Of a stretch of DNA of 64,000 nucleotides, positions 37,957 through 45,935 are shown piece by piece (the stretch's first letter is position 1; each line of letters opens with the position of its first letter). A program made the position numbers and the translations under genes. Under the pieces are notes generated by a model. That model made no database searches and was not told where the DNA came from. It saw only the letters and a program-made list of their open reading frames with translations. Origin of the DNA: Sandaracinaceae bacterium (GTDB taxonomy: Bacteria; Myxococcota_A; Polyangia; Polyangiales; Sandaracinaceae); NCBI GenBank assembly GCA_019637095.1, contig JAHBWG010000034.1:1-64000 (forward strand), in the 5' to 3' direction.

Positions 37957-39186
37957 ATGCCGGTCGACGTCGTCTTTCTCGAGCCGTGCTTCCCCGCCAA
38001 CCAGCGCGAGTTCGTCCGCGCGCTCCACGCCGTGGGCGCGCGCGTCACCGGCATCGGCGAGCGCCCCAAGGGCGCGCTCGACGACGAGCTGCGCCACTGG
38101 CTCTTCCACTACGAGGAGGTCCCCAACGTCACCGACGTGGCGCGCGTGACCCAGGCGGTGCGCTGGGTGCAAGAGAAGGTCCGCGTCCACCGCCTCGAGG
38201 CGGTCGTCGAGGCGCACGTGATGTGCGCCGCGCGCGTGCGCGAGGCGTGCGGCATCCCGGGCACGAGCGTCGAGACGACGTTCCTGTGCCGCGACAAGCC
38301 GAGCATGAAGGAGCTGCTCCGCGCGCGCGGCGTCCCGACCGCCCGCTCCACGGGCACCGCCGACCCGGACGCGGTCCGCGCCTTCGCGAAGCAGGTCGGC
38401 TTCCCGCTGATCCTCAAGCCGCGCGACGCCGCGGGCGCCTCCGGCACCTACCGCGCCGACGACCCGGCCGACCTCGAGCGCGCGATCGCCGCGTGCGGCG
38501 TCGGGCGAGGGGCCGACGTCGCGGTCGAGGAGTTCGTCGAGGGGCACGAGGGCTTCTGGGACACGATCACCATCGGCGGCGAGGTCGCGCACGAGTTCGT
38601 CACGCACTACTACCCCAACGTGCTCGAGGCGATGCGCACGCGCTGGATCAGCCCGCAGTTCATCACGACCAACCGCGTCGGCGCGGCGGGCTACGACGAG
38701 CTCAAGGCGATGGGCCGCGAGGTGATCGCCGCGCTCGGCATCGAGACGAGCGCCACGCACATGGAGTGGTTCTTCGGGCCCAAGGGCCTGAAGTTCAGCG
38801 AGATCGGGGCGCGGCCGCCGGGCGTGCGGGCGTGGGACCTCTACGCGGCGGCGAACGACTTCGACATCTACCGCGAGTGGGCGATGGCCGTCGTGCACGG
38901 CCGGCCGAGCCAGACGCTCTCGCGCCGCTGCTCGGCCGGCATCATCGCGCTGCGGCCCGATCGCGACGGACGCATCGCCGGCTACGAGGGGCTCGGCGCG
39001 ATCGAGCGCTCGTTCGGCCCCTTCATCCTCGACGCGCACCTGCCGCCCGAGGGGACGCCGACCCAGCCCGTCGAGGCGGGCTACATGGCCAACGCGTGGA
39101 TCCGGATGCGACACCCCGACTACGACGAGCTGCGGCGGATGCTCGACTTCGTCGGCCGCACGGTGAGGGTGCGCGCGACTCCATGA
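37957..39186 (+). CDS. ATP-grasp ligase, THMEWF family member 3, first gene of the operon
   Basis: 409 residues. Motifs: FLCRDKPSMKELL, VGFPLILKPRDAAGASGTY with ATP Lys154, adenine-side VEEFVEG (190-196), and metal site SATHMEWFFGPKGLKFSEIGARPPGV with Glu270 and Glu282. It is paralogous to the proteins at 16860 and 19642. It probably couples a carboxylate to an amine, forming an amide and consuming ATP. The stop overlaps the next start by 4 bases (ATGA). It is the first gene of a five-gene set with a peptidase-like protein, two hydrolases and a second ATP-grasp. Confidence 0.87.
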   Translation: MPVDVVFLEPCFPANQREFVRALHAVGARVTGIGERPKGALDDELRHWLFHYEEVPNVTDVARVTQAVRWVQEKVRVHRLEAVVEAHVMCAARVREACGIPGTSVETTFLCRDKPSMKELLRARGVPTARSTGTADPDAVRAFAKQVGFPLILKPRDAAGASGTYRADDPADLERAIAACGVGRGADVAVEEFVEGHEGFWDTITIGGEVAHEFVTHYYPNVLEAMRTRWISPQFITTNRVGAAGYDELKAMGREVIAALGIETSATHMEWFFGPKGLKFSEIGARPPGVRAWDLYAAANDFDIYREWAMAVVHGRPSQTLSRRCSAGIIALRPDRDGRIAGYEGLGAIERSFGPFILDAHLPPEGTPTQPVEAGYMANAWIRMRHPDYDELRRMLDFVGRTVRVRATP

Positions 39187-40139
39187 CCAAGGTGCTGCTC
39201 GCGGGGGCACAGCGCTTCGAGCCGACGATCGGCCCAGCGCTCGCCGCGCTCGGCGTCGCCGGGCGCGTCGCGCTCGTGACCGCCGGCTGGCAGGAGCGCG
39301 AGGCCGAGGACGAGGAGCTCGCCGCGCACCTCGGCGGAGACACGGTGAACCTGCGCCTGCACGAGCGGGCCGATCAGGTCTTCGCGGCCGACGCGGGGCT
39401 CCGCGCCGCCCACCGCAAGCGTCAACGCGTCTTGCGTCACAAGCAAGACTTCTACCGCATCCGCCTCGAGCACGAGCTCGAGGCCAACCACGTGATCCGC
39501 CAGCGCACCGCGCCGGCGGAGATCCTCGCCGAGGAGGAGCGCACCTCGACGCTCGCCATCCGCATCCTCGACGACTTCCACCTCGGCCAGTGCGCGCGGA
39601 TCCACCGCGAGTTCGACGAGGCGCACCGGCCCCTCGAGCGCCCGCACGTCGCGCGGCACCGCGAGGAGATCGCCGCCGCCCTCGAGGGCACCGTCGCGCT
39701 CGCGATCGCGGGCGGGCACGTCGCCTCGCTGCTCAACCGGCTCGAGCTCTTCGGGATCGCGGAGCTGCTGCGCGACCAGGTCGTGGTCGCCTGGAGCGCA
39801 GGCGCGATGGCGATCGCGACGCGCGTGATCCTCTTCCACGACGCGCCGCCGCAGGGCCCGGGCGCCTCGGAGATCCTCGACCGCGGCCTCGGGATCGTGC
39901 GCGGCGCCCTGCCCTTCCCGCAGCCCGAGACGCGGCTGCGCCTCGGCGACCCGGAGCGCGTCGGCGTCCTCGCGCGCCGCTTCGCCCCCTCGCTGTGCCT
40001 CGCGATGCCCGCCCGCTCGACGCTCGCCATCGAGGGCCAGCGCGTCCTCGCGACCGAGGGCGTGTCCGTGCTCGGCGAGGACGGCTCGGTCTCGCCGCTC
40101 GCCGCCGACACCCCTCTGCCCTCGACGGAGCGCGCATGA
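39183..40139 (+). CDS. Peptidase E/cyanophycinase-like protein (S51, class I glutamine amidotransferase fold)
   Basis: 318 residues. The fold signature is VALAIAGGHVASLLNRLELFGI then VVVAWSAGAMAIATRVILFHD, where Ser205 in W-S-A-G-A sits at the nucleophile elbow of peptidase E and cyanophycinase. The usual GLGLLPG-DQH block is changed: GLGIVRGALPFPQPETRLRL has no His where the catalytic His is expected. The enzyme may use another residue (H219 in LFHD is possible) or be non-peptidolytic. An extra helical, charged region fills residues ~70-165. It overlaps both neighbouring genes by 4 bases. Confidence 0.78.
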   Translation: MTKVLLAGAQRFEPTIGPALAALGVAGRVALVTAGWQEREAEDEELAAHLGGDTVNLRLHERADQVFAADAGLRAAHRKRQRVLRHKQDFYRIRLEHELEANHVIRQRTAPAEILAEEERTSTLAIRILDDFHLGQCARIHREFDEAHRPLERPHVARHREEIAAALEGTVALAIAGGHVASLLNRLELFGIAELLRDQVVVAWSAGAMAIATRVILFHDAPPQGPGASEILDRGLGIVRGALPFPQPETRLRLGDPERVGVLARRFAPSLCLAMPARSTLAIEGQRVLATEGVSVLGEDGSVSPLAADTPLPSTERA

Positions 40140-41278
40140 CCGAGCGGCTCGCCATCGAGGTCCTCTGCGACGCGAAGCCCGACGCGGCCGCCGTCGACGC
40201 CTTCCTCGCGGCGCACCAGGTCCCGATCGTCGAGGGCCACCGCGCCACGTTCCTCTGGCGCGGCCAGGCCGACGCGGTGAAGCTCCGCCACTGGATCTTC
40301 GGCCTCGAGTCCGCGCAGCCGCTCGCGCGCCTCGAAGGCACCGACCTCTTCTACCTCGTCGTCGAGATCCCGCCGCGCTCGCGCGTCGAGTACAAGCTCG
40401 AGGTCCGCCGCGGCGAGCACGTGGAGTGGATCGAGGACCCCCTCAACCCGCACCGCGCGCGCGATCCCTTCGGCGCCAACAGCGTGCTCGCCACCGCGGG
40501 CTACCAGCTGCCGGAGTGGGCGCGCGAGGACCCGCTCGCGCGGCGCGGGCTGCTCGAGCCGTTCTCGTTCCATAGCCGCACCCTCGGGGGCCCACGCTCG
40601 GGCCACGTCTACATGCCGGCGCGCTGGCGCAAGACGCGCCGCTACCCCCTGCTCGTCGTGCACGACGGAAGCGACTACCTGCGCTACGCGGGGATGCGCG
40701 CCGTCCTCGACAACCTGATCCACCGGCTCGAGATCCCGTCGCTCATCGCCGTGTTCGTCGACTCGCCCGATCGCCTGCACGAGTACGCCGACCACGAGGC
40801 GCACGCGCGCTTCCTCTGCGAGGAGCTCGTGCCCGACCTCGAGCGGCGCCTGCCGATCGTGTCGGAGCCGCGCGCGCGCTGCCTGATGGGCGCGAGCTTC
40901 GGCGCGGTCGCCTCGCTCTCGACGGCGGTGCGCTACCCCGGGTTCTGGGGGAGGCTCCTCTTGCAGTCGGGGTCGTTCGCCTTCACCGACATCGGCTCGC
41001 GCAACCACCGCGGCCCGGTGTTCGATCGGGTGGTGGCGTTCATGAACGCCTACCGCGAAGAGCCGACGGCGGTCAGCGAGCGCGTGTTCGTGAGCTGTGG
41101 CGTGTACGAGTCGCTCATCTACGAGAACCGCTCGCTCATCCCGATCCTCGACGCGACCGGCATGCAGGTGCGCCTCGTCGAGGCGCGCGACGGTCACAAC
41201 TGGGAGAACTGGCGCGACCGGCTGCGCGAGGGGCTCTCGTGGCTCTTCCCCGGCCCGCTGATGATGATCTATGAATGA
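40136..41278 (+). CDS. Enterochelin-esterase-like alpha/beta hydrolase with N-terminal early-set (CBM48-like) domain
   Basis: 380 residues. The N-terminal ~130 residues (RATFLWRGQADAVKLRHW ... YLVVEIPPRSRVEYKLEV ... EDPLNP) resemble the immunoglobulin-like early-set domain of Fes/IroD-type esterases. The hydrolase domain carries GASFGA with nucleophile Ser254, and a terminal EARDGHNWENWRDRL supplying the catalytic His. Such enzymes cleave esters or amides of catechol siderophores and other conjugates. It starts within the preceding stop (ATGA). It is probably cytoplasmic, as there is no signal peptide. Confidence 0.82.
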   Translation: MTERLAIEVLCDAKPDAAAVDAFLAAHQVPIVEGHRATFLWRGQADAVKLRHWIFGLESAQPLARLEGTDLFYLVVEIPPRSRVEYKLEVRRGEHVEWIEDPLNPHRARDPFGANSVLATAGYQLPEWAREDPLARRGLLEPFSFHSRTLGGPRSGHVYMPARWRKTRRYPLLVVHDGSDYLRYAGMRAVLDNLIHRLEIPSLIAVFVDSPDRLHEYADHEAHARFLCEELVPDLERRLPIVSEPRARCLMGASFGAVASLSTAVRYPGFWGRLLLQSGSFAFTDIGSRNHRGPVFDRVVAFMNAYREEPTAVSERVFVSCGVYESLIYENRSLIPILDATGMQVRLVEARDGHNWENWRDRLREGLSWLFPGPLMMIYE

Positions 41279-41308
41279 CACGACCCAGAACGTGGAGACG
41301 CGACGTCG

Positions 41309-42553
41309 ATGACGGAGATCACGAGGACCATCGGCCTCTCGCTCGGCGCCGACATCTGTTGGCCGCTCTGCTACGAGGCGATCATGCAGCGGCTCGATCT
41401 GCGCATCCCGGTCGGTGACGACACGGTGCGCCTCGACGTCGAGCGGGTGTTCATCGAACCGTTCGACCTGCGCCAATCGTGCAAGTACGACGTCGTGATC
41501 GACCGACTGACCCACTGGTACCACACGAGCCGCGAGTGGATCAAGAAGGCCGTCCTGATGAACGACCTCTACGTGTTCAACAACCCGTGGTCCGTTCAGT
41601 CGATGGAGAAGCACACGAGCTACGCGGCGATGATGCACCTCGGGATGCCCGTCCCCGAAACATGGATGATCCCACCCAAGGAGTACGACGAGACGCCCGA
41701 CCTCAAGCCGACGCTGCATCGCTACGCGAAGCTCTTCGACATCGGCCGGCTCGGCCCCAAGCTCGGCTACCCCATGTTCGTCAAGCCGTACGACGGAGGC
41801 GGTTGGCGCTCGGTGACGCGTTGCAAGGACGAGGCGTCGCTGCGCGCGGCCTACGAGGAGAGCGGGCGCGCGGTGATGCACGTCCAGGCGGCGGTCGAGC
41901 CGTTCGACGAGTTCGTGCGCTGCATCGGCTTCGGACCTCAGACGCGCCTCGTGAGCTACGACCCGGACGCGCCGCTCCACGATCGCTACACGATGAAGGA
42001 GGACTTCGTCGCCCCCGCCGACGTGGAGCACCTGCGCAAGGTCACCCTCACCATCAACTCGTTCTTCGGCTGGGAGTTCAACAGCTGCGAGGCGCTCCGC
42101 AAGAACGGGATCTGGTACCCCATCGACTTCGCCAACGGGTGCCCCGACTCGCAGGTGACGAGCCTCCACTACCACTTCCCGTGGCTCGTGAAGGCGTACA
42201 TCCGCTGGAGCGTCTACTGCGCGGCGACGGATCGCAAGATGCGCATGAACCTCGACTGGGCCCCCTTCTACGAGGTCGCGCGCGAGGGCGGCACCTACGA
42301 AGAGAAGCTCGACCGCTACGCCGCCATCGCCGACGAGCGCTTCGAGACCGCGCGCTTCGAGGAGTTCTGCGAGAAGCACCTCGCGCACCTCGACGACGTC
42401 GCCGCCGAGTTCTTCCGCAGCCGCGAGGCCGAGGACGCGATCCGCCAGAAGGTGACGGCGCTCTTCCCCGCGCACGAGGTCGATGCGTTCACCGACCTGT
42501 TCGTCCGCCGCGTGCACAGCTACATCGACACGCACTCACCGAAGGAGCCATGA
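41309..42553 (+). CDS. ATP-grasp protein of a second, different family
   Basis: 414 residues, preceded by GGAG at a reasonable distance. ATP-grasp features: GYPMFVKPYDGGGWRSV (ATP Lys159 and Gly loop), AAVEPFDEFVRCIGFG, and metal site FNSCEALRKNGIWYPIDFANGCPD. It does not carry the THMEWF/EIxxRPxG motifs of the other three. It probably performs another carboxylate-amine ligation, or activates a carboxylate. Long helical C-terminal region with paired Cys and His residues (YCAATDRKMRMNLDWAPF). It overlaps the next gene by 4 bases. The substrate is unknown. Confidence 0.8.
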   Translation: MTEITRTIGLSLGADICWPLCYEAIMQRLDLRIPVGDDTVRLDVERVFIEPFDLRQSCKYDVVIDRLTHWYHTSREWIKKAVLMNDLYVFNNPWSVQSMEKHTSYAAMMHLGMPVPETWMIPPKEYDETPDLKPTLHRYAKLFDIGRLGPKLGYPMFVKPYDGGGWRSVTRCKDEASLRAAYEESGRAVMHVQAAVEPFDEFVRCIGFGPQTRLVSYDPDAPLHDRYTMKEDFVAPADVEHLRKVTLTINSFFGWEFNSCEALRKNGIWYPIDFANGCPDSQVTSLHYHFPWLVKAYIRWSVYCAATDRKMRMNLDWAPFYEVAREGGTYEEKLDRYAAIADERFETARFEEFCEKHLAHLDDVAAEFFRSREAEDAIRQKVTALFPAHEVDAFTDLFVRRVHSYIDTHSPKEP

Positions 42554-43299
42554 CCGTGTTCGTCAGATCGCGTTGGCACTCGGAGCGCCTCGGACGCGAG
42601 ATCACCCTCGCGCGCTGGGGGCACTTCGGTCAGCCCGTCCTCGTGTTCCCGACCGCCGGCGGCGACGCCGAGGAGATCGAGCGCTTCCAGCTCATCCGGG
42701 CCCTGGGTCCGCTGCTCGAGGCGGGGCGCATCAAGGTCTACAGCTGCGACAGCGTCGCCGGGCGCGCCTGGTTCGAGCGCGAGGGCCCGCCCGGGCACCG
42801 CATGTGGCTCCAGCACCAGTTCCACCAGTTCGTGAAGCACGAGGTCGTCCCCGCGATCCACGCGGACTGCCAGACGACCGACGTCGGCATCTGGGCGACG
42901 GGCGCGTCGATCGGCGCGTTCCACTCCGTCGCGGTGGTGTGCCGCTTCCCCGATCTGTTCCACCGCGCGCTCGCGATGAGCGGCACCTTCGACCTGATGC
43001 GGTTCATCGAGACCGACCACAAGAGCGAGCACTACTACGTCTCGTCTCCGCGCGACTTCGTCCCCGCGCTCTCAGGCCGTCACCTCGAGGTGCTGCGCAC
43101 CCGCCACATCCACTTCGCGTCGGGGGCGGGCCGCGCCGAGAACATGGGCGAGACGTGGGCGATGGCCGACATCCTCGGCAAGCAGGGGATCCCGAACCGC
43201 GTCGACCCGTGGGGCCCGGACTGGCACCACGACTGGCCGACGTGGCGCGAGATGCTGCCGAAGTACCTCGACGAGTGGACCAAGGGTCGAGTTGGCTGA
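42550..43299 (+). CDS. Alpha/beta-hydrolase (esterase), last gene of the operon
   Basis: 249 residues. The start ATG overlaps the preceding stop and is preceded by a perfect GAAGGAG ribosome site. Nucleophile motif GASIGA with Ser120 (GIWATGASIGAFHSVAVVCRFPDLF), and a terminal WGPDWHHDWPTWREMLP offering the catalytic His. It has no signal peptide and no lid insertion, resembling small esterase/feruloyl-esterase-like proteins. It is probably a cytoplasmic thioesterase or esterase acting on the product of the two ligases; that is inference. Confidence 0.82.
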   Translation: MTVFVRSRWHSERLGREITLARWGHFGQPVLVFPTAGGDAEEIERFQLIRALGPLLEAGRIKVYSCDSVAGRAWFEREGPPGHRMWLQHQFHQFVKHEVVPAIHADCQTTDVGIWATGASIGAFHSVAVVCRFPDLFHRALAMSGTFDLMRFIETDHKSEHYYVSSPRDFVPALSGRHLEVLRTRHIHFASGAGRAENMGETWAMADILGKQGIPNRVDPWGPDWHHDWPTWREMLPKYLDEWTKGRVG

Positions 43300-43305
43300 C
43301 GGCCC

Positions 43306-44100
43306 TCAAGGGCAGTCGCACGCGAAGGCGTCGCGCGACGGCCCCTCGTAGTAGGTCGCCCCGCACCCCGAGCCCGGGAACGAGTCGAACAGGACCAGCG
43401 GCAGCTCGGCCCCCGCGGCGAGCCCGAGCGCGGCGACGCACCGCGCAGGCCACGCGAACGCGTGCGTCTCGGGCGGGAAGAACGCGTGCGCCTCGCCGTC
43501 GGGGGTGAACGAGACCGAGAGCGCGACGTCGACGAGCCCACAGCCCGTCGCGGCGCCCTCGACCGAGAACGACTCGATCCGCGCGCGGCCCGGGAGCTCG
43601 TTGTAGGTGCAGGTGCACCCCGCGCCCATCACGAGCGCCACCGCGCGGCGGACCGTCACCGCCGCCCCGCGCGTGTCGGTCACCGTCACGCGCAGCGTCG
43701 CCGCGCGCGGGAACGAGAAGTCGGCCGGCGCCACGTAGCTCCCGAAGTCCCCGAAGCTCGCGATGAGCCCGTGCGCCTCGGCGCCCTGCGCCGTCGCCTC
43801 GAGGCGCAGCGCGGTGTCGACCGGCATCGGGCCGCCCTCGACCACCACGCGCGCCGTCGCGCCGCGCAGCGTGCCGCCGCGCACCGCGCGGACGTCGAGC
43901 TCGACGTGCGCCCCGCCCTGGCAGCCGAAGTCGACCTCGAGCGGCCCGTCCTCGGTGACCGGGACGCCGCGACGCTCGACGAGCACCTCGAAGTCCCCCG
44001 GCGGCGCGTCCGCGCTCGCCCCGCCGTCCGAGCCCGGAGGCGCGACGTCGCAGCCCGCGAGCGCCCCCACGATCACCACCATCCACTCGATCCCGCGCAT
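43306..44100 (-). CDS. Lipoprotein of unknown function
   Basis: 264 residues. Start ATG at 44100 gives MRGIEWMVVIVGALAGC17 with Asp at +2, a candidate inner-membrane retention signal. A short DGG/DAP linker is followed by a beta-rich domain (VELDVRAVRGGTLRGATARVVVEGG), a CTCTYNELPG motif and a C-terminal CGATYYEGPSRDAFACDCP. It resembles immunoglobulin-like extracytoplasmic domains, but no family is recognised. It is convergent with the ligase/hydrolase operon, the stops being 6 bases apart. Confidence 0.75.
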   Translation of the reverse strand: MRGIEWMVVIVGALAGCDVAPPGSDGGASADAPPGDFEVLVERRGVPVTEDGPLEVDFGCQGGAHVELDVRAVRGGTLRGATARVVVEGGPMPVDTALRLEATAQGAEAHGLIASFGDFGSYVAPADFSFPRAATLRVTVTDTRGAAVTVRRAVALVMGAGCTCTYNELPGRARIESFSVEGAATGCGLVDVALSVSFTPDGEAHAFFPPETHAFAWPARCVAALGLAAGAELPLVLFDSFPGSGCGATYYEGPSRDAFACDCP

Positions 44101-44203
44101 GCGCGGGCGCGGAGCAAGGCCCAGGCCATCTTCACACGCGTGCGCCGCCACGCTTCGCGTGGCACGGACCGCGTCACCGGCGCGCGCCGGCGCCCAGGAA
44201 GAC

Positions 44204-44839
44204 TCAGTCCTTCCCGCCCTGGCCGACGAAGCCGTCGCGCTTGGCGTCCTTGAACAGCGCGTTGAACGTGGTGAGCGAGCCGTAGCAGCCGGTGATGTAC
44301 TGCTGCAGCTGGACCTTCTCCTGCTCGCTCAGCCCGGTGTGCGCGTTGATCTTCTGCTCGAGCACGCGGAGCTTGTCGCGGATACCGACGATCTTCTTGA
44401 AGAGCTGATCGATCGGGACGCTCTTCTCCGCCGTCCCCTCTCGCCCCGGCTTGATCACGATCTCGCCCCCGCGCCACCGATCGAGCATCGGCGGGTCGCC
44501 GACCCCGAGCTCCTCCTGGAGCACCTCGCGCAGCACGGCCCTGAACTCGTCGATGTCCATGTCGATGTCCACCTCGTCTGGGAGCGAGCGCTTCACGGGC
44601 GCGTGCTCGTCCTCGTCCTCGCGCATCCGACGCGGCGTGCCCGCCGCCTTCTTGCGCTTGAGCGCGCCGTCCCAGCTCGTCCCGCGCGGCTTGTGGTGCG
44701 CGCAGGTCGCCGAGTCGCCGAGGGGCGAGGGCCAGCAGTTGAGCCGACACTCTCCGGTCCAGCGACCCGTCGGCTCGTCGAACCAGATCGCGGTGAAGAA
44801 CGAGCAGGTCCCGCACCGTCCCGTCAGATCGCGCTCCAC
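44204..44839 (-). CDS. Conserved-looking cytoplasmic protein with Cys-rich N-terminus
   Basis: 211 residues. The first 50 residues carry CGTC, CRLNCW and CAHH motifs suggesting a zinc-binding finger (RCGTCSFFTAIWFDEPTGRWTGECRLNCW). The middle is strongly acidic (DEDEHAPVKRSLPDEVDIDMDIDEF). The end forms a predicted helical bundle (IRDKLRVLEQKINAHTGLSEQEKVQLQQYITGCYGSLTTFNALF). There is no signal peptide. I do not know the family. The shape suggests a protein- or nucleic-acid-binding regulator. Confidence 0.75.
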   Translation of the reverse strand: MERDLTGRCGTCSFFTAIWFDEPTGRWTGECRLNCWPSPLGDSATCAHHKPRGTSWDGALKRKKAAGTPRRMREDEDEHAPVKRSLPDEVDIDMDIDEFRAVLREVLQEELGVGDPPMLDRWRGGEIVIKPGREGTAEKSVPIDQLFKKIVGIRDKLRVLEQKINAHTGLSEQEKVQLQQYITGCYGSLTTFNALFKDAKRDGFVGQGGKD

Positions 44840-44934
44840 GCGGCACGCACTCTAGCAGGCGCCGCGAGGCGCCCCAAGCCGCTTCGCGACGCGCGGATGC
44901 CGGATCCCGGGCGGGCTGAGGTAGCCTGAGCGCG

Positions 44935-45888
44935 ATGGCGGAGCCCGAGCTGCTCGCGACCCCGTTGCGCTACTTCCGCGAAGTCGCCGAGCAGGGCAGC
45001 TTCACCGCGGCCGCGCGCGCGCTCGCGATCAGCCAGCCGTCGCTGAGCGTCGCGGTGAAGAAGCTCGAGGAGGCGCTCGGCGCCGAGCTGCTCCACCGCG
45101 GCCGCCAGGGCGTCTCGCTCACGCGCGCCGGGCACATCCTGCTCGAGCGCACGCGCGAGGCCGAGCGCGCGCTCGGCGCCGCGCGCGAGGAGCTGCGCGC
45201 GCTCGAGACGATCCCGCGCGGGCGCTTCACCCTCGGCGCGCACGAGAGCCTCGCCGCGTACTTCCTGCCCGGCTTCATGGCGCGCTTCCTCGCCGCCCAT
45301 CCGTCCGTCGCCATCGACCTCAGGAACGGCAACTCGCGCGAGGTCGAGGAGGCGGTCGTCGAGCGCCGGCTCGACGTGGGGCTCGTGGTGAACCCGGCGC
45401 GCCACGACGACTGCGTGGTCGTCGATCTGTTCCGCGATCGCGTGGGCTTCGTCGTGGCGACGGAGCTGCTCGCGACGCGGCGCGGGGCGGGGCGCGCCCT
45501 GCTCTCGCAGCACCCGCTGATCCACGTGCCCGTCCTGCGCCAGACGCAGTCGCTCGTGCGCAACCTCGCCGACGAGGGCATCGCCCCGCCGAGCCAGCTC
45601 ACGTGCTCGAGCATGGAGCTGGTCAAGAGCCTCGTCCTCGACGGCGTCGGCGTCGGCATCCTCCCGTTCCGCGTCGCCCGCCACGGCGTGAACGCCGGGC
45701 GGCTCGCCGTGCTCGATCCCGACCTGCCGGTGTTCGAGGACGTGATCACGCTCGTGCGCCGCTACGACCTGCCGATGACCGCCGGCGCGCGCGTGCTCGT
45801 CGACGCGCTGCGCGATCACGGCTGCGCGATGCCGCCGCTCGACGAGGTGCTCGACTCGCCCCGCGGCAAGAAGCGCCCGCGGGCGTGA
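44935..45888 (+). CDS. LysR-family transcriptional regulator
   Basis: 317 residues. N-terminal winged helix: YFREVAEQGSFTAAARALAISQPSLSVAVKKLEEALGAELLHR, with ARALAISQPSLSVAVKKLE as the recognition helix region. The effector-binding part of ~220 residues follows (GRFTLGAHESLAAYFLPGFMARFLAAHPSV). It likely controls itself or the acyl-CoA dehydrogenase gene 48 bases downstream. TAGCCT ends 7 bases before the ATG, a candidate near-leaderless promoter. Confidence 0.93.
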   Translation: MAEPELLATPLRYFREVAEQGSFTAAARALAISQPSLSVAVKKLEEALGAELLHRGRQGVSLTRAGHILLERTREAERALGAAREELRALETIPRGRFTLGAHESLAAYFLPGFMARFLAAHPSVAIDLRNGNSREVEEAVVERRLDVGLVVNPARHDDCVVVDLFRDRVGFVVATELLATRRGAGRALLSQHPLIHVPVLRQTQSLVRNLADEGIAPPSQLTCSSMELVKSLVLDGVGVGILPFRVARHGVNAGRLAVLDPDLPVFEDVITLVRRYDLPMTAGARVLVDALRDHGCAMPPLDEVLDSPRGKKRPRA

Positions 45889-45920
45889 GCGCACGCCTAG
45901 GTCGGGCGCGCGCAGCGGCG

Positions 45921-45927
45921 TATACCT
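45921..45927 (+). promoter_or_regulatory. Candidate -10 element TATACCT
   Basis: TATACCT ends 8 bases before the ATG at 45936 and 33 bases after the LysR stop. It is the most AT-rich such element in the window and would give the acyl-CoA dehydrogenase gene its own short-leader transcript. Confidence 0.42.
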
Positions 45928-45935
45928 GTCGCGCG

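Noticed and set aside
43300-43315. Small GCCCTCAAGGGC stem between convergent genes
   Set aside because: Only a 4-5 bp stem with no T-tract, and it overlaps the lipoprotein stop; too weak to call a terminator.
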